The notes under the pieces were generated by a model. The model saw only the letters and a program-made list of their open reading frames with translations, had not been told where the DNA came from and did not search any database. From an uncultured Acidobacteriota bacterium (GTDB lineage: Bacteria > Acidobacteriota > Terriglobia > UBA7540), in contig CALCEB010000263.1 of NCBI GenBank assembly GCA_937900045.1, forward strand, positions 1-20,299: a stretch of 20,299 nucleotides of DNA. Reading direction: 5' to 3'. Numbering within the stretch: position 1 is the first letter of the stretch; each line of letters begins with the position of its first letter. This document shows, one piece after another, positions 1-8,292 of this stretch. The translations under genes and the position numbers were made by a program.

Positions 1-1
1 G

Positions 2-694
2 TTTCTGGGGGCCGGAGACCCGGTGATCTCGGTGGACACCAAGAAGAAAGAGTTAATCGGAGCCTTCAAAAATGCAGGCCGGACGTGGCGGCGGAAAGGG
101 AAACCGCAGCAGGTCTCGGTGCACGATTTCCCGCACTTGGGGAAGGGCAAGGCGATTCCCTATGGAGCCTACGATATCGCGCGGGACCAAGCCGTGGTGA
201 ATGTGGGGATTACCCACGACACGGCGGAATTCGCGGTGGAGAGTATTCGGCGGTGGTGGCGACTGGACGGCCAGAAGAACTATCGGCAGGCTCAAGGACT
301 GCTGATTTGCGCTGACAGCGGCGGGAGCAATGGGAGCCGGCAACGGGCCTGGAAGACCCATCTGCAAAAACTCTGTGACGAAAATAGGATGCCGATCACC
401 GTGTGCCACTATCCGCCGGGGACGAGTAAGTGGAATAAGATCGAACACCGCTTGTTCTCCTTTATCAGCCTGAACTGGAGAGGCAGACCCCTTGTCAACT
501 ACGAAACCATCGTCAACTTAATTGGCGCGACCACCACCCGTAGTGGACTTCGAGTCAAGGCCGTCTTGGACACCCAAGTCTACGAAACGGGGGTCCCGAT
601 TTCCAAGGAGGAATTCGATCAGGTGCGGATACAAAGGCATCGCGTTCACCCTGACTGGAACTATACGCTCCTGCCCCACGCAGGTGGGTCATAA
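2..694 (+). CDS. ISAzo13-family transposase, 3' part (5' end outside window)
   Basis: This is the C-terminal part of a DDE transposase of the ISAzo13 family. The frame is open from the window edge (it reads GAGDPVISVD before the GTG at 23), so that GTG is internal and the true start lies upstream. Visible family motifs are the first catalytic Asp in VISVDTKKKELIG, the HDFP and GKAIPYGAYD segments, the second Asp in LLICADSGGSNG, and the catalytic Glu in PPGTSKWNKIEHRLFS. The C-terminus ends normally in a DWNYTLLP motif before the TAA. No frameshift or stop is visible, so this part looks intact. The terminal inverted repeat should lie within the next 100-200 bp, but one end alone cannot be resolved. 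The element separates whatever lies to the left from the ROK regulator gene. Family assignment is confident; activity is unknown. Confidence 0.9.
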   Translation, partial: FLGAGDPVISVDTKKKELIGAFKNAGRTWRRKGKPQQVSVHDFPHLGKGKAIPYGAYDIARDQAVVNVGITHDTAEFAVESIRRWWRLDGQKNYRQAQGLLICADSGGSNGSRQRAWKTHLQKLCDENRMPITVCHYPPGTSKWNKIEHRLFSFISLNWRGRPLVNYETIVNLIGATTTRSGLRVKAVLDTQVYETGVPISKEEFDQVRIQRHRVHPDWNYTLLPHAGGS

Positions 695-896
695 AACATA
701 AATTGTACACTTTATTGTTTAGCAGCCACTTAGCTGATTCCAAAACAATTAGCCCCACCTTGCCCCTGGTCGTGACGAACTTGGGCAAGCACAAATCGTG
801 GATTTTGTTCGCCGAATTGTCGAACGTATCAGCCAGCTACAATAATTTCGCACGTTCTCAAAAAAAGTTTTGCAGTTGCTTGCGTTGCTGCCCCAA
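695..896. other. Intergenic: right end of ISAzo13 element and ROK downstream region
   Basis: No gene is supported here. The segment must contain the right terminus of the ISAzo13-type element and the 3' flank of the minus-strand ROK gene. It is more AT-rich just after the transposase stop. On the minus strand, a weak 4-bp stem (872-875 with 888-891) followed by a T run (complement of 860-866) could serve as a terminator for the ROK gene, but the stem is poor. Confidence 0.5.
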
Positions 897-2072
897 TCAT
901 AGAAGACCAGCGAGCAGCATCTCTGCCACCAAGATGGCTGCTCCCACGGCGCCTGTCTCACCCCCCAGCCGCGAAAGGAGCATTTTCAGATTTCTGACTG
1001 ACCTTTGAAAAGTTCGCCCTCTGAACGAATGAAAAAGTGGTCTCAGGATGAGAGTTTTAGCAACTCGTGGAATTTCTCCTCCAAGCACAATGGCTTCGGG
1101 ATTGAGGAGATTGACCATGGTTGCCAACCCCGTACCCAGATGCAGGCCCGCTTCCCACAGTACGGTGTGCGTAAACTGGTCCCGCGCCTTGGCCGCGCTC
1201 ACGATGGCTTCGATGGAAAGCCGCTCCGGATGCTTTTCTACGAGCGGTGCAAGGCTGGAATGGACGCCCTGCTCCAAACCGCTTTTCACCCGGCTGATGA
1301 TCGCCGATCCTGAAGCATATACTTCCAGGCAGCCACGATTCCCGCATGAGCAGATATCTCCCCGTTCGTCGATTGTCGTGTGCCCAAGTTCGCCCGCAAG
1401 GTCATCGGCCCCCAAATACAACTGGCCGTTCACAAATATGGCGGCTCCAATGCCCATTGACACCAAGACGTAAACAAAATTGCTGCGAGCCTTAGCGTCT
1501 CCAAATCGCTTCTCGACTAACGCCATGGTCCGCACGCTGTCCTCTATGATAACCGGCAGACTGTACTTCCTGTGGATTATCTGCTTGATGGGAACGTCAC
1601 TCCATCCGGGAACCTTCGGCCAGAACAGCACTTTGCCGGCGTTACGGTCGATAACACCCGAAACCGCGATTCCGATCCCCTTCACGGAGCGGTCCCGCTG
1701 AAGGGCCGACTCAATCTCACGATCAAGCAGCTTCAACACATGATCTTCCCCCTTTGCGATCTCGGTGGGAATTCGTCTGAGGCTCAAAACCTTCCCCAAA
1801 AAATCCGTTACTACAATCCGGGTGTTAGCCCTGCCGATACGAATTCCAATCAGATGAGCAAGATGTGGAACCACGCGCAGGAGCACACGGCGCCTTCCGG
1901 CCCTAGACGGGGTGTGCCCCCCCTCCTCGATTAGGCCTCGCCTGCGGAGCTCTGCAACGAGCACGCTGACATGGCTTGGCGCCAATTTACCTCTTTCGGC
2001 CAAACCGGTTCGCGAAGCATGACCTTGTGAATAGATCGTCTTCAGAACCCAAGAGAGGTCATCCGTTTTCAT
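897..2072 (-). CDS. ROK-family transcriptional regulator (NagC/XylR type)
   Basis: This is a 391-residue protein of the ROK family in its repressor form: an N-terminal winged helix-turn-helix (about residues 8-50, including SRTGLAERGKLAPSHVSVLV) fused to a sugar-kinase-like domain. The ROK zinc motif is complete: H231 in GELGHTTID, followed by C241, C243 and C248 in CSCGNRGCLE. Glycine-rich segments (GIGIAVSGVID and VLGGEIPRV) fit the ASKHA fold. Length matches the usual 380-410 residues. The ATG is preceded by AAGGA at a short spacing (CAAG-GACAAA-ATG), which supports this start. The gene points away from the catabolic-looking genes on the plus strand and shares the long upstream region 2073-2774 with the first aminotransferase. 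Such regulators normally sense a sugar or sugar phosphate. The inducer is unknown; control of this locus is inferred from position only. Confidence 0.92.
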   Translation of the reverse strand: MKTDDLSWVLKTIYSQGHASRTGLAERGKLAPSHVSVLVAELRRRGLIEEGGHTPSRAGRRRVLLRVVPHLAHLIGIRIGRANTRIVVTDFLGKVLSLRRIPTEIAKGEDHVLKLLDREIESALQRDRSVKGIGIAVSGVIDRNAGKVLFWPKVPGWSDVPIKQIIHRKYSLPVIIEDSVRTMALVEKRFGDAKARSNFVYVLVSMGIGAAIFVNGQLYLGADDLAGELGHTTIDERGDICSCGNRGCLEVYASGSAIISRVKSGLEQGVHSSLAPLVEKHPERLSIEAIVSAAKARDQFTHTVLWEAGLHLGTGLATMVNLLNPEAIVLGGEIPRVAKTLILRPLFHSFRGRTFQRSVRNLKMLLSRLGGETGAVGAAILVAEMLLAGLL

Positions 2073-2464
2073 TTTGTCCTTGGTTGCCGGCTCTGTTCAG
2101 GTTCAAAGCCGAGGCCATGCCAAATGGGCTCCGATTGCATACCCGGCTGCTGAAATAGCGCCTCTAATTCTCAGGGGGAGCAACGATACCATAGGTATTA
2201 TCCCTTTGCCATTCGTTCATTCTGTTGAGGAAGAACCAGCGCCAGAGAGTGCATTCTCTTATCCAGCGGATTTACGGGCCCGAAAGCAACTTCTTGTAGC
2301 TGAAAATGTTCGTAGACGCACTACGGATAAACAGCTTCGAGCCCTCAGATAGTAACCCGATTGCTGGTTTCCGAGGTGTCATCCCGGCCAAAACGAACTT
2401 GCGAGACCTAAAGCTTACCGCATAGATAAAATGAATGTATAAACTCTAACTCTTTAGAATATTA

Positions 2465-2480
2465 ATTTCTTTACAGAAAT
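2465..2480. promoter_or_regulatory. Inverted repeat, possible operator half of a pair
   Basis: A perfect 6-bp inverted repeat, ATTTCT-TTAC-AGAAAT, lies five bases upstream of the TTGACA at 2486. The same half-site recurs at 2503-2514. Position in the AT-rich divergent region next to a ROK regulator gene suggests an operator, but no binding consensus for this protein is known to me. Confidence 0.35.
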
Positions 2481-2485
2481 AATGC

Positions 2486-2514
2486 TTGACAACTCCTTCT
2501 GGGAAATGTATTTC
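2486..2514 (+). promoter_or_regulatory. Candidate sigma-70-type promoter for first aminotransferase
   Basis: A perfect TTGACA (2486-2491) is followed after 17 bases by TATTTC (2509-2514), a weak -10 that keeps the first three bases of TATAAT. A second inverted repeat, GAAAT-GT-ATTTC (2503-2514), overlaps the proposed -10. It would leave a 5' leader of roughly 250 nt before the GTG start at 2775. The -35 match is good, but the -10 is poor. Confidence 0.35.
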
Positions 2515-2774
2515 TTTGCGTGTCGGGAATTTGGTGTAACTGGCTCAACGGCTCACAACAAAACTTCAGGTGTAAATTTGAACCGGGAATATTGCCAAAA
2601 GGGCTCATTTCACTGATTGTAGTGAGCTCTGCCTGTGCCTCGAGTGGCATTGTCTTACGATGCGCGAAGGCTCGAACCTGAGTGAGGGATAAAGTTCGGG
2701 AACAAGCTATTGAAAAGATTGGGTGTAGCCCGGCTTTTTATAGCAATTTGATCAAGCAGGAAGGGAATTCTACG

Positions 2775-4112
2775 GTGAGAAAAGAAGGCCGCACATTGGA
2801 CAGGTTGGCGATTGATGGAGGGTATCCAGTTCGAGTACAGCCCCTGCCTCTCGAATTTCCGGGGGTTCATTACATGGGTGAGGATGAGATTGAGGCCGCG
2901 ATCCGGATTGTAAGCAGCCGGTCGTTGTTCCGCTTCTACGGCGTCGACTTACAGAAAGAAGTGGAAACCTTTGAGTCTGAATTCGCTCAATTTCTGGGGG
3001 TCTCCCATGCCTTATCCGTCAGTAGCGGGACGGGCGCCCTGAATACTGCGCTTTCAGCTCTTGGTGCAGGACCGGGACAGGAAATAATCATTCCAGCCTA
3101 CCTTTGGGTGTCCGTTGCATCGGCTGTGGTCAGCCATGGGGCCATTCCGGTGCTGGCTGATATTGACGACACCTTCTGTCTCGACCCCAATTCAATCGAA
3201 GAAAGGATCACTCCCAGAACAAGCGGGATCATTGTCGTGCATATGAGTGGCGTGCCTGCAGACATCGAGCGGATTCAGCAGGTCGCCCGCCGCCATTCGC
3301 TGTTCCTCCTTGAAGATTGCGCCCAATGCTGCGGAGGAAGTGTTGAGGGGCGCAAAGTGGGCACGTTCGGTGACATGGCGGCCTTCAGCTTTCAGATGAA
3401 TAAGAACATGACCAGTGGTGAAGGCGGCAGTGTGGTTACCAACGATGACCGCCTCTATCGACGGGCTTTTGCCTGCCACGATCTGGGCTATGCGCGGGAC
3501 CAAGCCGGCCGGTTATCCTTCAGTGATCTTGATTATTGTCTTTGGGGGGAAGGATATCGTCTTGATGAACTGCGCGCTGCTTTGTTACGAGTGCAGTTGA
3601 AGAAACTTCCCAAAATTATCGAGAGAATGCGCCACAGCAAGTACCGAATCCGCCACGCCCTGGAACGGTTTCCTCAAGTCCGGTTGCGAAGGATCATCGA
3701 TCCTTTGGGCGACACTGGCTGCTTCCTGATTACCACTTACCCTAACGCGGAGTTCGCAAAGACCGTGAATCGTGCGCTAAGGGCAGAGGGGATTGTGACC
3801 TCTCCGCAAGGCTTAAACAATGTAGTGATGACGGACTGGGGTCTCCACATCTATTACAGCATTGCAAGTTTAGTGAATCAAACGAGCGTCGATGGCCGCG
3901 GATTTCCCTGGAAGCTGGCTGAAAATGCGGGCTCGCAGTACAGCTATGAAAAGGGAGCTTGTCCCGTGGCCGACAGCCTTTTTGAGCGCAGTATCATTGT
4001 GGCGATACCGTCGTGTTTGACGGAGCACGATGAGGACGACATCATCACCGCATTTGAAAAGGTGCTGCGAGAGATCGTGCCTTCATCGAGAGCCCGGGAT
4101 AATGGGGAGTGA
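2775..4112 (+). CDS. DegT/DnrJ/EryC1/StrS-family PLP aminotransferase (cytoplasmic)
   Basis: This is a fold-type I, PLP-dependent aminotransferase of the DegT/DnrJ/EryC1/StrS family, which transaminates keto-sugars or keto-cyclitols. It has 445 residues from the chosen GTG. That start is preceded by GGAAGGG eight bases upstream and puts the family-typical LAIDGGYPVR near the N-terminus; a GTG at 2682 in the same frame would add 31 residues but lacks a good ribosome site. The Schiff-base lysine is K210 in SFQMNKNMTSGEGG. EDCAQ supplies the cofactor-ring Asp, and SSGTGALNTAL the phosphate loop. There is no signal peptide, so it should act in the cytoplasm. The GGxPVR opening resembles scyllo-inosose and AHBA-synthase-like members, but the substrate cannot be read from sequence. 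It is clearly paralogous to the enzyme at 16319-17776. Confidence 0.9.
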   Translation: MRKEGRTLDRLAIDGGYPVRVQPLPLEFPGVHYMGEDEIEAAIRIVSSRSLFRFYGVDLQKEVETFESEFAQFLGVSHALSVSSGTGALNTALSALGAGPGQEIIIPAYLWVSVASAVVSHGAIPVLADIDDTFCLDPNSIEERITPRTSGIIVVHMSGVPADIERIQQVARRHSLFLLEDCAQCCGGSVEGRKVGTFGDMAAFSFQMNKNMTSGEGGSVVTNDDRLYRRAFACHDLGYARDQAGRLSFSDLDYCLWGEGYRLDELRAALLRVQLKKLPKIIERMRHSKYRIRHALERFPQVRLRRIIDPLGDTGCFLITTYPNAEFAKTVNRALRAEGIVTSPQGLNNVVMTDWGLHIYYSIASLVNQTSVDGRGFPWKLAENAGSQYSYEKGACPVADSLFERSIIVAIPSCLTEHDEDDIITAFEKVLREIVPSSRARDNGE

Positions 4113-4134
4113 GAGCTCTGAGCCAAGCTTTTTT

Positions 4135-4365
4135 ATGGGAGACAACCGAACGAGAATCCTATTGCCAAAAAAACCGCGAAGAAACTACCGAAGCTCGAAA
4201 CAGGCTCTCCTCCACCTTTTATTTTTGCTCTTCGCAGGCTCCTTGATGCCAGCCTATAGCCAGGATCGACCTGTGAATGTTCAAGTGGGATGGCACGGAA
4301 AATCGTTGCGGGTGACCGTCCCGGCAATTTCGATTACCTCTTGTTTGTGGATTACCAAGTCTTGA
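4135..4365 (+). CDS. Doubtful small ORF with signal peptide; possible gene remnant
   Basis: This 76-codon ORF begins shortly after the aminotransferase stop. Its N-terminus is basic (RTRILLPKKPRRNYRSSK), followed by a hydrophobic stretch LLHLLFLLFAGSLMP and a plausible cleavage site at AYSQ-D, so it looks like a real signal peptide. The mature part is only about 30 residues (VNVQVGWHGKSLRV) and then ends at a TGA. No ribosome site precedes the ATG; an in-frame ATG at 4102 overlaps the upstream gene. It may be the 5' remnant of a larger secreted-protein gene that was frameshifted or deleted, since 4366-4508 shows no continuing domain. I cannot name a family. Confidence 0.25.
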   Translation: MGDNRTRILLPKKPRRNYRSSKQALLHLLFLLFAGSLMPAYSQDRPVNVQVGWHGKSLRVTVPAISITSCLWITKS

Positions 4366-4494
4366 CGGATGTGGGGGTGCTGCTTGCTGTACTTGGCGGG
4401 GCACGCCCAGCTTCTGCAAAACCCGGCGCCGGCCACCCAGATGACTATTGTATCTTGCGTTTGTGGCGTCGCAGATGACACGTCGAAAGCCTTT
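4366..4494. other. Non-coding gap before TonB-dependent receptor
   Basis: Nothing identifiable lies here apart from possible decayed coding sequence continuing from the small signal-peptide ORF. No strong promoter was recognised. Confidence 0.4.
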
Positions 4495-4502
4495 AGAGGA
4501 GG
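4495..4502 (+). promoter_or_regulatory. Strong Shine-Dalgarno site for the TonB-dependent receptor
   Basis: AGAGGAGG lies six bases before the ATG at 4509. It is one of the best ribosome sites in the window and fixes that start over later in-frame ATG codons. Confidence 0.75.
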
Positions 4503-4508
4503 CTCAAA

Positions 4509-7500
4509 ATGAGAAGCGTAAATCTTCGCGTTGTCACTTCGAAGCGGAATGGCAGCATGCTGCTTTCCTGGAGCTTGTTGTGGTTAGCAGCGCTTGTCTT
4601 CACGGGTCCTTCTCGGCTCGCCCGGGCAAGTGTTGGAGGGAGCATCTCCGGCGTGGTCAAGGATCAGAGTGGTGCGGTGGTGCCTGGAGTCACCGTGATT
4701 GCGACGAACACCCTTACCGGCATCAAGCAGAAAGCCGTGACGGACGCGCAGGGGTTTTATGCTTTCCCCGCATTATCCGTTGGGCGGTATGAAATTGACG
4801 TCCAACAGAGTGGATTCAAGCATTTACGTCAGACCGGCTTGGTGATCAATGTGAATACGGCGCTCCGAGTTGACGCCACTCTGCAAGTGGGGACCTCGAC
4901 TCAGGAGGTTGAGGTCTCTAGCACGGCTGTCCACGTTGAGACCACCAGCACGCAGATGGGTGAGGTCATTACCGGAACGAGGATGACCACAGTGCCTTTG
5001 AATGGGCGCAGCTATACCGACCTGCTGGCGCTTCAGCCGGGCGTGGTTCCGGTGAATTCGGGTGAGTATTCTTCGCCCAGCCCTTCGGGTAACCTGAATC
5101 CCGGCAACCTCTCCATCAGCGGCGGGCGGGAAGACTCCAATGGCTTCATGGTGAACGGGGGAAACGTAGAGGAAGGAACCGCTAACGGGACGGCGATAAT
5201 CCCCGATCTGGATTCTATCGCCGAGTTTCGAATTCTGACCAATAACTTCGACGCGCAATACGGCAACTATAGCGGCGGGTTGGTTAATGTCGCGACCAAA
5301 TCGGGCACCAATCAATTTCACGGCGATGCGTTCGAATTCCTTCGCAATGACTCGCTCGATTCGCGCAACTTTTATTCTCCGAGCCGTGGCGCCTTCCACC
5401 AGAACCAGTTTGGAGGAACCTTCGGAGGTCCCATTCGCCATGACAAGGCATTCTTTTTCATTGACTATCAGGGAACGCGCCAAGTTGTTGGTGTGGACAC
5501 CGGGCTCATTCCTGTTCCTTCGCTGGCGGATCGGACGGGGAATCTGGCCGATGTGTCTAGCAGTTTGACGGGAAGTGTCGTAGGCTCAGCATTCGCGAGC
5601 TCGCTCCAGCAAAAATTGGGATACCCGGTCCTGGCGGGTGAGCCGTTCTATACGAGTGGCTGCACTGCTTCCGCACAGTGCGTTTTCCCCAATGCCGTGA
5701 TTCCGCAAAGCGTCTGGTCCTCTCCCGCCGCCCCTCTGATGAAATATATTCCCACGCCCAACGTCCCCGGGAATTTCTTTTCTACTTCAGCTTTCAATCA
5801 GACCCTTGGAGATGACAAAGGAAGCATCCGAGTGGACGGCAACAGCCGCCTGGGAATGCTATCTGCTTACTACTTTTTGGATAATTCCAACCTCCTCAAC
5901 CCTTATCCCAACGCCAACGTGCCTGGCTTTGCTGCTTCCTTCATTGGCCGGGCACAGCAGCTCATATTGAGCGACACCAAGACCTTCGGAAGTTCTACGG
6001 TCAACGAGCTCCATCTGAACTACGTGCGCTACGCCAACTTCAATAATGACCCTGTAGGCGGGGTTGGCCCGAGCCTGAGTTCACTGGGGTTCGTGACGGG
6101 AGCAAACACGCCTGGCATCGTTCCGCTGAATACCAAATTCGAAGGTGTTCCCACCATCTCTTTTAATAATTACACTATGGGCGTGGACCCCTGGGCGAGC
6201 CACCAGGATGACATCACCTACCAGATGGCTGACGATCTCGCGAAGGTTTATGGAACCCACAGTCTGAAGTTCGGTGGCGAGTTTCACTACATGCAGATTA
6301 ATGAAATCCAACAAGAAGGGAACAACGGCGTGTTTGGCTTTAACGGGGCGCAGACGGGACTCGACTTTGCGGACTTTCTTCTCGGCGCCCCGAATTCTTT
6401 TCAGCAAGGCGTCCAGGCTCCCATGAACACCCGCACCCGCTACGGGGGACTCTATGGGCAGGACAGTTGGCGTGCCAGGAGCAATCTCACGCTGAACTAT
6501 GGACTGCGCTGGGAGGTCAGCATGCCTTGGTACGAGCAGCACAATCAAATTGAAACGATGGTACCGGGCGAGCAGTCGGTGGTCTTCCCCGGAGCGCCTA
6601 AAGGCTGGCTCGTGCCTGGCGACCCCGGCATTCCGTCCACCACATCCCCAACCCGGTACGATAATTTTGCGCCGCGAGTCGGTTTTGCTTATTCCCCCAG
6701 AGGCGATAGTGGGATCGCCGGTCAGCTTTTCGGCGCCGGCAAGACCAGCATTCGCGCGGGATGGGGCATGTTCTACACGGCTTACGGAGATGCCAGCACG
6801 TTTAACGCCGTAGGGGATGCCCCTTACGGCCTGTTCTACGTGAATCCCGTGCCGTCGCAGTTTGCTGCCCCCTTCCTTAATCTTGGCAACGGACAAAGCC
6901 AGGGCCAACGGTTCCCCGTCCCTATCCCACCTGATAATGTCTCGGCTGCAAATCCTGACCGAAACATTAACTGGGCTCAGTATGAGCCTATCTCCAGTTC
7001 GCCTGGGTACTTGCATACGAACCAGGTGCCTACGACCGAGGACTACATGTTCTCGATAGAACGTCAGTTCGGTAATGACACCTTACTGAGCCTCAGTTAT
7101 GTGGGGACACAAGGACACTGGCTTATGGCCGATTTGGAGGCGAATCCGGGCAACCCGGCGCTGTGTCTGGGCGTGAGCCAGCAGAGCGAAGTAATGCCAG
7201 GCACAACTCCTTGCGGGCCTTTCGGCGAAAATGGCGTGTACTATCCGGTGACCGGAGGCGTCATCAACAGTACCCGGGGACCTTTGGGTCCGAACTTCGG
7301 GAGCAACGGCTATTTTGCCACCATGGCCAATTCAAACTATAACGCGCTGGAGGTTACGTTCCGCCACACCGCTGGCCGGGCATCGTGGCTGGCGAGCTAC
7401 ACTTATAGCAAGTCGTTGGATAACGCTTCGGGTTGGGGTGCTGGACAGGACGTTATCAACCCCATCAATCACAACCTCACCAAGGGTCTCTCGTCCTTCG

Positions 7501-8057
7501 ATATGACGCATGATTTTGTGGCCAGTTACAGTTATGAAATGCCTTTTGACAAGTTGTTTGGCGCGAATCGGGCGACGCGGGGCTGGATCATTTCTGGTAT
7601 CACCCGTTTCTCAACCGGGCTGCCCGTTTTTATCAATGATCCTTGCGATTGTTCGCTGCTGGGCGTGTTTGGTACGGGTCCGGGAGGAATTCTCGATGCG
7701 CCCAACTTCACTCCGGGCCCACTTAACTTTACTGATCCGCGCAAGGGTAATCCCGGGACCTTGAAGAATCCTTACTTCAACACGTCGCTCTTTAGCGCTC
7801 CGGCTATCGGGCAGCTAGGCACGTCAAGCCAGCGCTTCTTCCATGGGCCGGGGATCAATAATTGGGATATGGCACTCCTGAAGAATCTGCGCTTGACCGA
7901 ATCGAAAACGCTTGAGTTCCGTGCAGAGTTTTTCAATGCCTTCAACCACGCACAATTTCTGAACCCGAATGGCAACTTCCTTTCTTCTGATTTTGGGTTC
8001 GTGACCGGGGCGCGCGATCCCCGCATCGGCCAGCTCGCGATCAAGTTTTTATTCTGA
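4509..8057 (+). CDS. Oar-like TonB-dependent receptor with carboxypeptidase-regulatory-like domain
   Basis: This 1182-residue outer-membrane protein is of the large Oar-like TonB-dependent receptor type that is abundant in Acidobacteriota. The order is: signal peptide (hydrophobic LLSWSLLWLAALVF, cleavage near residue 41), a carboxypeptidase-regulatory-like beta-sandwich (about 43-130, SISGVVKDQSGAVVPGVTV and DAQGFYAFPALSVGRYEI), a plug domain (about 150-270, PLNGRSYTDLLALQPGV, and NNFDAQYGNYSGGLVNVATKSGTN), and a long beta-barrel. The C-terminus (RIGQLAIKFLF) ends in Phe, the signature for beta-barrel insertion. It probably imports oligosaccharides or other large solutes with TonB energy. 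It opens the run of exported enzymes (GH3, GMC, ceramidase-like), so it likely delivers their substrate or products; this is an inference. No SusD-like partner is present, as expected for this group. No lesions are visible. Confidence 0.93.
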   Translation: MRSVNLRVVTSKRNGSMLLSWSLLWLAALVFTGPSRLARASVGGSISGVVKDQSGAVVPGVTVIATNTLTGIKQKAVTDAQGFYAFPALSVGRYEIDVQQSGFKHLRQTGLVINVNTALRVDATLQVGTSTQEVEVSSTAVHVETTSTQMGEVITGTRMTTVPLNGRSYTDLLALQPGVVPVNSGEYSSPSPSGNLNPGNLSISGGREDSNGFMVNGGNVEEGTANGTAIIPDLDSIAEFRILTNNFDAQYGNYSGGLVNVATKSGTNQFHGDAFEFLRNDSLDSRNFYSPSRGAFHQNQFGGTFGGPIRHDKAFFFIDYQGTRQVVGVDTGLIPVPSLADRTGNLADVSSSLTGSVVGSAFASSLQQKLGYPVLAGEPFYTSGCTASAQCVFPNAVIPQSVWSSPAAPLMKYIPTPNVPGNFFSTSAFNQTLGDDKGSIRVDGNSRLGMLSAYYFLDNSNLLNPYPNANVPGFAASFIGRAQQLILSDTKTFGSSTVNELHLNYVRYANFNNDPVGGVGPSLSSLGFVTGANTPGIVPLNTKFEGVPTISFNNYTMGVDPWASHQDDITYQMADDLAKVYGTHSLKFGGEFHYMQINEIQQEGNNGVFGFNGAQTGLDFADFLLGAPNSFQQGVQAPMNTRTRYGGLYGQDSWRARSNLTLNYGLRWEVSMPWYEQHNQIETMVPGEQSVVFPGAPKGWLVPGDPGIPSTTSPTRYDNFAPRVGFAYSPRGDSGIAGQLFGAGKTSIRAGWGMFYTAYGDASTFNAVGDAPYGLFYVNPVPSQFAAPFLNLGNGQSQGQRFPVPIPPDNVSAANPDRNINWAQYEPISSSPGYLHTNQVPTTEDYMFSIERQFGNDTLLSLSYVGTQGHWLMADLEANPGNPALCLGVSQQSEVMPGTTPCGPFGENGVYYPVTGGVINSTRGPLGPNFGSNGYFATMANSNYNALEVTFRHTAGRASWLASYTYSKSLDNASGWGAGQDVINPINHNLTKGLSSFDMTHDFVASYSYEMPFDKLFGANRATRGWIISGITRFSTGLPVFINDPCDCSLLGVFGTGPGGILDAPNFTPGPLNFTDPRKGNPGTLKNPYFNTSLFSAPAIGQLGTSSQRFFHGPGINNWDMALLKNLRLTESKTLEFRAEFFNAFNHAQFLNPNGNFLSSDFGFVTGARDPRIGQLAIKFLF

Positions 8058-8068
8058 AAGGGTGGAGA

Positions 8069-8083
8069 CGCGCCATTGGCGCG
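8069..8083 (+). terminator. Short GC-rich hairpin after the receptor gene
   Basis: CGCGCC-ATT-GGCGCG forms a perfect 6-bp stem with a 3-base loop, 12 bases after the receptor stop. No T run follows, so it is either a weak or factor-assisted terminator or an mRNA 3'-end stabiliser. Confidence 0.35.
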
Positions 8084-8193
8084 GCATTTAGAGCCTCCCG
8101 GATGTCAGGATTGTCGCCGGGGGAGGGAAGGCAGCGCACCCACATTACCCCTCAGATTCCAGTGCGCGCTGCCCGTGCTCTCAAATCTGTATC

Positions 8194-8219
8194 CCGAGTC
8201 CTTCCACCCTGGGACTCGG
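8194..8219 (+). promoter_or_regulatory. Perfect 8-bp hairpin upstream of the GH3 gene
   Basis: CCGAGTCC (8194-8201) pairs exactly with GGACTCGG (8212-8219) around a 10-base loop. It lies about 75 bases before the GH3 start and lacks a T run. It could be a leader structure, an RNA-processing element between receptor and enzyme messages, or an operator on DNA. Confidence 0.35.
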
Positions 8220-8292
8220 CACTGTGCCGCGAACGATGAGTCGTGAATCAGCCGCAGCGCGAGACATCGTGATCCGCCGGAGGATTTCATCC

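Larger units (their letters stand above)
2073..2681. other. Long intergenic region between ROK gene and first aminotransferase
   Basis: About 600 bp separate two divergently read genes. I find no convincing gene. A 92-codon plus-strand ORF (2074-2352) ends with RARKQLLVAENV, which faintly resembles the start of integrase-type transposases, but is too weak to call. The right half (about 2400-2520) is AT-rich and holds the promoter-like and palindromic elements listed separately. This is the natural control region for both flanking genes. Confidence 0.6.

Noticed and set aside
860..891. Stem plus T run as a ROK terminator on the minus strand
   Set aside because: The stem is only 4 bp with a 12-base loop; the run alone is not enough to call a terminator.
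2074..2352. 92-codon frame ending in an integrase-like RARKQLLVAENV
   Set aside because: The resemblance to integrase-type transposase N-termini is a dozen residues at most, no catalytic part follows, and its start lies almost on the ROK start codon.
2682..2774. Longer start (GTG at 2682) for the first aminotransferase
   Set aside because: No ribosome site at proper distance, and the 31 extra residues resemble no DegT-family N-terminus; the GTG at 2775 has GGAAGGG eight bases upstream.
6081..7016. 311-codon minus-strand frame inside the receptor gene
   Set aside because: Antisense to the receptor beta-barrel; no motif or ribosome site was seen.
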